Positions 1-4,372 of a DNA stretch of 9,135 nt are shown here, in pieces. Location: assembly GCA_030916665.1 (NCBI GenBank), contig JAUPWC010000364.1, positions 1 through 9,135 on the forward strand. The letters run 5' to 3'. A model generated the notes under the pieces. The model searched no databases. It saw only the letters and a list, made by a program, of their open reading frames with translations, and was not told where the DNA came from. Each line of letters starts with the position of its first letter. The first letter of the stretch is position 1. The position numbers and the translations under genes are program-made. Source of the DNA: Verrucomicrobiota bacterium (GTDB lineage: Bacteria > Verrucomicrobiota > Verrucomicrobiia > Opitutales > Opitutaceae).

Positions 1-99
1 GATGTGGACGATGAGGGCTTGTTGACCCTGACCAATGGCGACGGGACGCGGGTGCATCTCGACCTCTACCCGCTGATGAGCAAGATCGGACGCGGCTGA
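1..99 (+). CDS. C-terminal end of an unidentified phage gene (partial)
   Basis: Frame 1 is open from the window edge and ends at TGA 97-99, giving 32 residues that finish LYPLMSKIGRG. The stop shares its last base with the ATG of the next gene (TGATG), so this gene belongs to the same transcription unit. In related phages the slot just before the connector holds the major capsid protein or a small protein of unknown role. The visible residues (acidic start, then a DGTRVHLDLY strand-like stretch) do not look like the usual HK97-fold capsid C-terminus that I would recognise, so I assign no function. The upstream part lies outside the window. Confidence 0.6.
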   Translation, partial: DVDDEGLLTLTNGDGTRVHLDLYPLMSKIGRG

Positions 100-701
100 T
101 GCTGGTCGTTGTCACACCATCCGATGAGGACGACCTTGTCACGCTTGAGCGGGTCAAGTCGGAACTCTCGATCACGGATGACAGCGAGGATCTGAAGCTC
201 GGCGATATGATCGCCGAGGCCAGCGCGATGATCGCCGGCTACTGCAACCGCGAAGGCTTCGGGTTTGAGGATTTGCGGCAGACGGAACGCCTAGGCTGCG
301 GCGTGACGTCCATCATGCTAGAGCGGAACCTGGCGCCGCAGATCGACGCCATCATGGTCGGCGAAACGCTGCTCGACCCGACCGAATATGAGGTCGATGG
401 ATCGTTCGTTTACCGCCTGACGGATGACGAACGGACATACTGGGAAGCCGCGAAGGTGGTAATCGAATATCGGTCCGGCTTCGACCTTGCGTCGGCCTCG
501 CCTCCCGCGCTGTCCCGCGCCGCGCTCGATCTGGTGGTCGGGATGTATCGTGGCGCCGGTCGCGATACGGGCGTGCGGTCGGAGCAGGTCGAGGGCGTCG
601 GCCAGACGGCGTATTTCGACCAGCGCAATTCGGACGCTCTGCCGCTCTCGGCCGATCGACTGGCGGCGCTGGCGCCATATAGGGTGTTTCCGCGGCGATG
701 A
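99..701 (+). CDS. Head-tail connector protein, gp6 / phiE125 gp8-like
   Basis: This 200-aa protein probably forms the adaptor ring that docks under the portal and begins the neck. The N-terminus (VVVTPSDEDDLVTLERVKSE, then a helix with an ISxDD-like 'ITDDSEDLKLGDMIAEASAM') is the usual pattern of the gp6-like/phiE125 gp8 connector family: a short beta strand with 'P', then 'vTl.e.K..L.i..d..D..l...I..A...ie.y'. The middle is beta-rich (MLERNLAPQIDAIMVGETLL) and the C-terminal half is helical (PPALSRAALDLVVGMYRG), also as in the family. Length is normal. The start ATG overlaps the preceding stop by one base and has no strong Shine-Dalgarno, so translation is probably coupled. The next gene overlaps its stop by four bases (ATGA at 698-701). 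The family call is from recognition of the pattern, not from a search. Confidence 0.82.
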   Translation: MLVVVTPSDEDDLVTLERVKSELSITDDSEDLKLGDMIAEASAMIAGYCNREGFGFEDLRQTERLGCGVTSIMLERNLAPQIDAIMVGETLLDPTEYEVDGSFVYRLTDDERTYWEAAKVVIEYRSGFDLASASPPALSRAALDLVVGMYRGAGRDTGVRSEQVEGVGQTAYFDQRNSDALPLSADRLAALAPYRVFPRR

Positions 702-1021
702 CCCCCGCCGCCGCCATCGCCGCGCTTGACCGTCAGATCGCCTCCCACGGCGAGCCTGTGACGCTGCGGCGGATCGGCACGCCCGACACCACTTTCGATG
801 TGAGCGCCTTCGTGCGGCGCGCGACGGTGGACCCGATCGTGCCGGGCGGTGATGCGGCGCAGGCGGGCACGACGGTTGTTCTGTCCCCGACCGGCCTGAC
901 GATGACGCCGACGCGCGGCGACCAGGCCGACATTGCCGGGCGGCGCGTGAACATCGAGGAAGTCGAGACGGTGCGCATGGGCGCGACGGTGGTGCGCTGG
1001 AATCTGAAGGTCTCGGGCTGA
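698..1021 (+). CDS. Putative head closure (stopper) / head-tail joining protein
   Basis: This 107-aa protein sits directly after the connector gene, where siphophages of this layout encode the small head-completion (SPP1 gp16-like) protein that closes the head channel. It begins with a helix (IAALDRQIASHG), followed by 'EPVTLRRIG', and ends with alternating beta strands. The C-terminal half shows the pattern 'P.rGD...I.GrrvnIeeVe.v..G..vvrW.LkV.G', which is characteristic of head-tail adaptor proteins: a strand with a Gly-Asp turn, then 'I.GR..nI..V'. The start ATG lies inside the previous stop (ATGA) and its stop TGA shares a base with the next ATG, so it is tightly coupled on both sides. 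The role rests on size, position and the C-terminal pattern; it could equally be annotated as a minor head-tail joining protein. Confidence 0.62.
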   Translation: MTPAAAIAALDRQIASHGEPVTLRRIGTPDTTFDVSAFVRRATVDPIVPGGDAAQAGTTVVLSPTGLTMTPTRGDQADIAGRRVNIEEVETVRMGATVVRWNLKVSG

Positions 1022-1725
1022 TGGCTTTCTCTCGCGCGCAGTTCCGCAACTTCACGCGCGAGTTGGAGGTCGCCACGCGCGGGCTGTCAGGCCCGGAGGC
1101 AAGCCGGCGGCTAGCGACCACTGCACGGCAGCACATCGCCACGGTCGAGCGCCGGCAGTCGGCGCGGTCGGGCGGCGTGATGCCGGACCACCTGACCATC
1201 GTGGACGGCCGGCAGGGCGCGGCGCCGGAATCGGTAAAGCCCGACGGCGTGATCCTGATCCAGTGGCACTACCTGACCGAGGCGGTGATCCGCACGGTCA
1301 ACCATCTGATCACGAACGGCCCGGAGCGGTCGGGCGCCTGGCAGGACAGCATCACGACCTACGTCGATGACGTAGCGATCCCGCGGACCAGCCGCTTGCC
1401 GCCCGGCGCCACTGAGGCGGTGGTTGCGGTGCGGGCTGAGTACGCGCGGCGGCTGGAGGTGGGGCGACGCGAGGGCGGCGGGCCTTTCGTCCTGCATGTC
1501 GAGCAACACTTCGTGCAGCAGTCGGCCATCGCACTGCGGCCTATCCTGCGCCCACTCGGGTGGGAGCCGCGCTTCACCTACATCATCATCGGCGCCGACC
1601 CGGCGGCGGTTCGCCTCACTCGCCACAACAGCACCAAAGGCGAGCGCCGCACCCAGCGCGCCAAGGACGTTCGGATGCGCTACCCGGCCATCGCTGTGCG
1701 TCGCCTGCGGAGCGCGTCTCTGTGA
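1021..1725 (+). CDS. Unclassified neck/tail-completion protein in the HK97-gp10-like position
   Basis: I do not recognise this 234-aa protein firmly. It occupies the slot between stopper and tail terminator, where HK97-type phages carry the gp10-like tail completion protein (usually about 110-150 aa, so this one is long). Consistent with that group, it has a helical N-terminus rich in Arg (residues 1-50), a central 'AEYARRLEVGRREGGGPFVL' resembling the 'YA.yvEfGt......pFl.pA' segment of gp10-like proteins, and a following helix. Residues 198-234 are extremely basic (12 Arg/Lys in 37) and could bind nucleic acid or an acidic partner ring. GAAGG at 1006-1010 is a possible Shine-Dalgarno ten bases before the ATG. 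The start overlaps the previous stop by one base (TGATG), and the following GTG overlaps its own stop (GTGA). Confidence 0.55.
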   Translation: MAFSRAQFRNFTRELEVATRGLSGPEASRRLATTARQHIATVERRQSARSGGVMPDHLTIVDGRQGAAPESVKPDGVILIQWHYLTEAVIRTVNHLITNGPERSGAWQDSITTYVDDVAIPRTSRLPPGATEAVVAVRAEYARRLEVGRREGGGPFVLHVEQHFVQQSAIALRPILRPLGWEPRFTYIIIGADPAAVRLTRHNSTKGERRTQRAKDVRMRYPAIAVRRLRSASL

Positions 1726-2159
1726 GCGGGCCTTACGAGGACAGCATCACGGCGATCGAGGCGGCCTGGACGGCGGGTTGGCCGGCGCCGGTCGGCGTAC
1801 CGGTCGTCTGGCATCAGAACACCAACGACCAGACGCCGGCTGCTGCCACCTACCAGCACTGGCTGCATGTCGCGGTGGAGCACACCAGCGAGCGGTTGGT
1901 CGCGTTCGGCGGCGGCCGTGCTGCCAACGAGCGGGAACTTCTCGGCTCGGTCGTGATCCGCGCCATGGCGCAGCGGGGCAGGGGGGAGGCGACGTTGCTC
2001 TCGCTGCTCGACCAGGCGCTCGCCGTGTTCCGCAGTCGTCGCGACGGCGCGCTGTCCTTCCTCGGCACATCCGTGATCGACCAGCCCGGCGCATCCGCCG
2101 ACGGCATCTGGTGGGTCCGCAGCGGCATTGCCGTCTTCACCTATCGCTTCCGCGGCTAA
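1722..2159 (+). CDS. Tail terminator protein (DUF4128-like), GTG start
   Basis: This 145-aa protein probably caps the tail tube once it has reached full length and then binds the neck (the role of lambda gpU). The frame is open further upstream, but GTG 1722-1724 is chosen because it overlaps the previous stop (GTGA), lies nine bases after a GGAG Shine-Dalgarno (1709-1712), and gives the expected N-terminus: a helix (YEDSITAIEAAWTAGW) followed by 'PVGVPVVWHQNTND', matching 'i..af...w....t.V.w.N' of DUF4128 terminators. The middle 'WLHVAVEHTSERLVAFGG' and the C-terminal strand 'WWVRSGIAVFTYRFRG' also fit this fold, in which the last strand carries 'y....fry'. Length is typical. It is followed by an 80-base gap, the first break in the coupled run. 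Confidence 0.78.
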   Translation: MSGPYEDSITAIEAAWTAGWPAPVGVPVVWHQNTNDQTPAAATYQHWLHVAVEHTSERLVAFGGGRAANERELLGSVVIRAMAQRGRGEATLLSLLDQALAVFRSRRDGALSFLGTSVIDQPGASADGIWWVRSGIAVFTYRFRG

Positions 2160-2239
2160 GGCCGCGGCGACGCCCACCCGCCCTTGGGCAAGGCGCTGGA
2201 TCGCCGTGATGGCGACCCGTCCCTCAGATGGAGCCTCCT
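2160..2239 (+). promoter_or_regulatory. Non-coding leader of the tail tube gene with two weak hairpins and a Shine-Dalgarno
   Basis: This 80-base gap separates the coupled neck genes from the tail tube gene. It can fold into a hairpin with a single bulged C (2179-2185 with 2190-2195, loop GGGC) and into a second five-pair hairpin TCGCC-GTGAT-GGCGA (2201-2215). A GGAG Shine-Dalgarno at 2230-2233 stands six bases before the ATG at 2240. No T-run follows either hairpin and I see no convincing -35/-10 pair. The gap may let the tail tube message be translated independently of the neck genes; this is an inference from layout. Confidence 0.4.
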
Positions 2240-3493
2240 ATGTCCCTCGCTGAAGGCAGCGCGATCCGCTTCGCCTACAAGTTCTACGCCTCGGGCACGA
2301 TGACCACGAACTCCGAGGCGGATACTGCCACGGACCCCGGCGCGTCCGGCGGGCAGATTCTTCGGCGGGTTTCGGCCTCGCTGAACCTGCGCAAGAACGT
2401 CGTACGGTCGCAGGAGATCCTTTCCTCCCGCCAGGTTCGCAGCGCGCGGCACACCTCGCGCCGCGTTGAAGGCGCGATCACAGGCGAACTGTCGCCGGGC
2501 ACCTATGCGGAACTGATTGAGGCCGCGCTGCGCGGTACAGCGGCGCCGCTGGTGGCCGTCAGCATCACCGAGGCAGATGTGACCAGCGTCGCCGCGGATA
2601 GCGCCACGTCGAAGTTCACCTTCGCCAGCGGCGACCCTGTCGCGCTCGGCTTGGTCAAGGGCGCGATCATCCAGTTCTCCAGCCTGTCGGTCGCGGCCAA
2701 CAATGGCGTGCGCTTCATGGTGACGGGCTTCGGCGGCACGTCCAATCGCGAGGTGACGGTCTATCCGACGCCGACCGACATGACCGCGGACACCGCCTTC
2801 ACGCTGACTACGCCGGGGCAGTCCTGCATCATCCCGGCATCGGGCCATGTGCGGCGCAAGCTGGCCGTGGAACGCTACGACACGGACCTCGACCGCGCAC
2901 GCCTCTACACCGAGGGGCGGGTCACGGGCTTTCAGGTGGCGGTGCCGGCGGAGGGCATCGCGACGATCACAGTGAACCTCATGGGCCGCAGTCGCGAGAC
3001 TGTGACGGGGGCCTCGGCGCCGTACTTCACCAGCCCGGCCGCGGCCACTTCGACCGAGGTCGCCAACGCGTTGAACGGCGTGATGCTGATCGGCGGCGTG
3101 AAGGTCGGCGTCGTCACCGGCATCAACATCACCATGGCGATGAACGCCGATGCGCCGGTCGTGGTCGGTCAGCCCTTCGTGCCGGATATTCTGCTCGGCA
3201 CCGCGGACATCAGCGGCGATTTCACGGCGTTGGTGGACGACGGCGACGCGGTGAACACCTCGTTCGAGAATGAGGATGAGGTCGAGATCCTGCTTATGCT
3301 CACCTCGGGCGGCCCGACCTCGGATGCCATCTCGATCCATCTCCCTCGGCTGATCATCACCGAGGCGTCCGAGGACGCACAGGGCGAGGCGTCGCAGACC
3401 ATCACCGGGCGGTTCCAGGCAAAGGAATACCTCGGCTCTGGCGTCGGCATGCCGGCGTCGTCCATTCGCTACACGGACACGGCGGCGGCCTAA
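2240..3493 (+). CDS. Tail tube (major tail) protein, Phage_tube_2-like
   Basis: This 417-aa protein would polymerise into the tail tube. ATG 2240 is preferred over ATG 2228 in the same frame because GGAG (2230-2233) lies six bases before it and the product then starts MSLAEGSAIRFAYKF. Features of this tube family are visible: the early 'A.Rf.yK.', a basic helix-loop (ASLNLRKNVVRSQEILSSRQ), then 'GAITGELSPGTYAELIEAAL', where tube families have 'G.l..els...yd.lleaal'. A later strand-rich region ends 'ITGRFQAKEYLGSG'. Residues about 122-178 form an added beta module (FTFASGDP...AANNGVRFMVTGF...VTVYPTP), a segment often seen in long tube proteins and probably exposed on the outside. It is much longer than a lambda-type tube protein (about 250 aa) or the tube of the Rhodobacter gene transfer agent. 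Gene position between terminator and chaperone supports the call. Confidence 0.85.
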   Translation: MSLAEGSAIRFAYKFYASGTMTTNSEADTATDPGASGGQILRRVSASLNLRKNVVRSQEILSSRQVRSARHTSRRVEGAITGELSPGTYAELIEAALRGTAAPLVAVSITEADVTSVAADSATSKFTFASGDPVALGLVKGAIIQFSSLSVAANNGVRFMVTGFGGTSNREVTVYPTPTDMTADTAFTLTTPGQSCIIPASGHVRRKLAVERYDTDLDRARLYTEGRVTGFQVAVPAEGIATITVNLMGRSRETVTGASAPYFTSPAAATSTEVANALNGVMLIGGVKVGVVTGINITMAMNADAPVVVGQPFVPDILLGTADISGDFTALVDDGDAVNTSFENEDEVEILLMLTSGGPTSDAISIHLPRLIITEASEDAQGEASQTITGRFQAKEYLGSGVGMPASSIRYTDTAAA

Positions 3494-3507
3494 CCACCTC
3501 CGGCCCC

Positions 3508-3520
3508 CAACGGAACGTTG
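3508..3520 (+). repeat. Small inverted repeat after the tail tube gene
   Basis: CAACG (3508-3512) and CGTTG (3516-3520) are perfect inverted repeats around the loop GAA. The overlapping TTGCCGGCAA (3518-3527) is a perfect ten-base palindrome. Both lie just ahead of the much stronger hairpin at 3530-3559 and could form a compound structure with it, though they compete for bases 3518-3520. Confidence 0.4.
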
Positions 3521-3529
3521 CCGGCAACC

Positions 3530-3559
3530 GGCGGGGCGGCATGGGGGTGCCGTCCCGCC
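3530..3559 (+). terminator. Strong GC hairpin between tail tube and chaperone genes (terminator/attenuator or mRNA-stabilising stem)
   Basis: The arm 3530-3541 (GGCGGGGCGGCA) pairs with 3548-3559 (TGCCGTCCCGCC) over 12 consecutive positions with a single G-T wobble, around a six-base loop TGGGGG. It starts 37 bases after the tail tube stop and ends 25 bases before the next start. There is no T-run after the stem (ACTCCTTCCCCC follows), so it is not a textbook intrinsic terminator. It could act as a partial terminator or as a block to 3' exonucleases protecting the abundant tail tube message. The structure is seen in the sequence; the function is inferred. Confidence 0.6.
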
Positions 3560-3571
3560 ACTCCTTCCCCC

Positions 3572-3577
3572 AAAGGA
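3572..3577 (+). promoter_or_regulatory. Shine-Dalgarno of the tail chaperone gene
   Basis: AAAGGA lies seven bases before the ATG at 3585, a well-spaced ribosome binding site. It shows that this gene is initiated on its own rather than by coupling, in line with the 91-base gap before it. Confidence 0.6.
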
Positions 3578-3584
3578 CATTCAG

Positions 3585-4049
3585 ATGCCCGACGTCTTCG
3601 GCACGCTCGCGCTCCCGATCGAGCGCACGGCCAAGTTCATGCTGGTCCATCCCATCTCGCGCGAGCCCCTGAAGGATGAGGCCGGCGCACAGGGCTGGAT
3701 CGAACTGCTGTCGTGGGAGAGCGAGAAGGCGCAGGAGCATCGCTTGGCACGCGACAATCTGCTTCGGAAGCAGGGGCGCGACTTCACTGCCGAGGAGGAA
3801 TGGGCCGACATGAGCCAGATGCTCGCCAAACTGACGGTCGGCTGGCATCTCGTTGGCCTCGACGGCCGCGCCATCGCCGCACCTTGCACCTATGACCTCG
3901 CGGTCGGCGCCTACAATGCGACGGGCCTGCGGTGGCTGCGCAATGCGACCATGGCCTTCCTGAACACGACGCGGCACTTCTTCCCTTTGGATGGCTCGAC
4001 GCCCTCCGCGCCCACGCCCGACACGAATTCTGGCTCGACGGAAAGCTGA
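3585..4049 (+). CDS. Tail assembly chaperone (gpG-like, short form)
   Basis: This 154-aa protein is the short tail assembly chaperone, expected to coat the tape measure protein before tube assembly and not to stay in the virion. It sits in the invariant position between tube and tape measure genes. The N-terminal part is beta-like (LALPIERTAKFMLVHPISRE, then WIELLSWESEKA), followed by helices with many charges (HRLARDNLLRKQGRDFTAEE) and a conserved-looking 'NATGLRWLRNATMAFLNTTR' ending, which corresponds to the 'n..lRWLre.v..f......F' helix of chaperones in related phages. After residue 135 the frame runs into a low-complexity tail (STPSAPTPDTNSGSTES), typical of readthrough past a frameshift site. 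Downstream it overlaps a -1 frame ORF that ends at the tape measure start. Confidence 0.8.
   Translation: MPDVFGTLALPIERTAKFMLVHPISREPLKDEAGAQGWIELLSWESEKAQEHRLARDNLLRKQGRDFTAEEEWADMSQMLAKLTVGWHLVGLDGRAIAAPCTYDLAVGAYNATGLRWLRNATMAFLNTTRHFFPLDGSTPSAPTPDTNSGSTES
3983..3989 (+). promoter_or_regulatory. Programmed -1 ribosomal frameshift site (slippery heptamer CCCTTTG)
   Basis: The heptamer C-CCT-TTG fits X-XXY-YYZ exactly and is in phase with the chaperone frame (codons CCT 3984-3986 and TTG 3987-3989). The -1 frame is open from 3896, just after TGA 3893-3895, to 4372, and the zero frame ends at 4049. I read all zero-frame codons of that overlap and this is the only heptamer of this form. A slip here joins residue 135 of the chaperone to the downstream ORF (...HFFPL-GWLDAL...). 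A weak stem (3989-3995 with 4001-4007, one mismatch) and a seven-pair stem (4016-4022 with 4051-4057) lie downstream; neither is at the ideal spacing. Confidence 0.78.
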
Positions 4050-4372
4050 AGTCGGGCAGCACGCGCCGGCAGCATTACGCGTCTGCCGAGCGCCAGACTG
4101 GCCGGGCGTCGCAGGCGCTTCACCAAGCGCCCCGCCCTCCAGGCGCCGACGCCGCATGGCGCGCCTTCCAGGAACTCGACGCAACCCGGCGTTATTCGGA
4201 CATGGGCGGCGCGCAGGCCATCCAGCACCAGGACGTTGAGGCGTGGTGCCGGACGATGCGCTTCCCGATGCATCCCGATGAAATCCTAGCGATCCTGGCG
4301 CTCGACCATGAGCGCCGGGCCTTCGACGCGGCGCAGCGTGGCAAGCAACCCGACGACGAGGACGACGAATGA
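3989..4372 (+). CDS. -1 frame extension of the tail chaperone (gpT-like part of a G/GT-type fusion)
   Basis: This reading frame adds 127 residues to the first 135 of the chaperone, giving a predicted fusion of about 262 aa (3585-4372) made by a -1 frameshift at 3983-3989. In lambda the equivalent GT protein recruits the tape measure and tube subunits. The stretch begins GWLDALRAHARHEFWLDGKL, is rich in Arg, Gln and His, and ends with a helix (HPDEILAILALDHERRAFDA) and an acidic tail (DDEDDE). Such 'ei.ai.aldrar' endings are usual for the second chaperone ORF in alphaproteobacterial phages. Within its own frame the first possible start is GTG 3932, which has no Shine-Dalgarno and would begin inside the chaperone helix region, so independent translation is unlikely. 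The stop overlaps the tape measure ATG (ATGA). Confidence 0.75.
   Translation, partial: GWLDALRAHARHEFWLDGKLKSGSTRRQHYASAERQTGRASQALHQAPRPPGADAAWRAFQELDATRRYSDMGGAQAIQHQDVEAWCRTMRFPMHPDEILAILALDHERRAFDAAQRGKQPDDEDDE

Noticed and set aside
318..1199. 293-codon minus-strand frame across the connector and stopper genes
   Set aside because: It covers three coupled + strand genes, and its product is an Arg/Ser/Pro-rich sequence typical of a shadow frame.
1424..2209. 261-codon + strand frame overlapping the neck protein and tail terminator
   Set aside because: Its product is rich in Arg, Ala, Gly and Ser and matches nothing, while the frames used by the neck protein and terminator are recognisable and linked by a GTGA overlap.
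2228..2239. ATG 2228 as the start of the tail tube gene
   Set aside because: The GGAG at 2230-2233 would fall inside the gene; it is ideally placed for ATG 2240, which gives the family-like N-terminus.
2156..3580. 474-codon open frame on the minus strand opposite the tail tube gene
   Set aside because: Its product is Arg- and Gly-rich with no recognisable domain, and it mirrors the codon structure of the clear + strand tube gene. Long antisense frames are expected in GC-rich DNA.
3932..4372. Independent gene starting at GTG 3932 after the chaperone
   Set aside because: No Shine-Dalgarno precedes the GTG, the first residues would lie opposite the conserved chaperone helix, and an in-phase slippery heptamer explains expression better as a -1 fusion.
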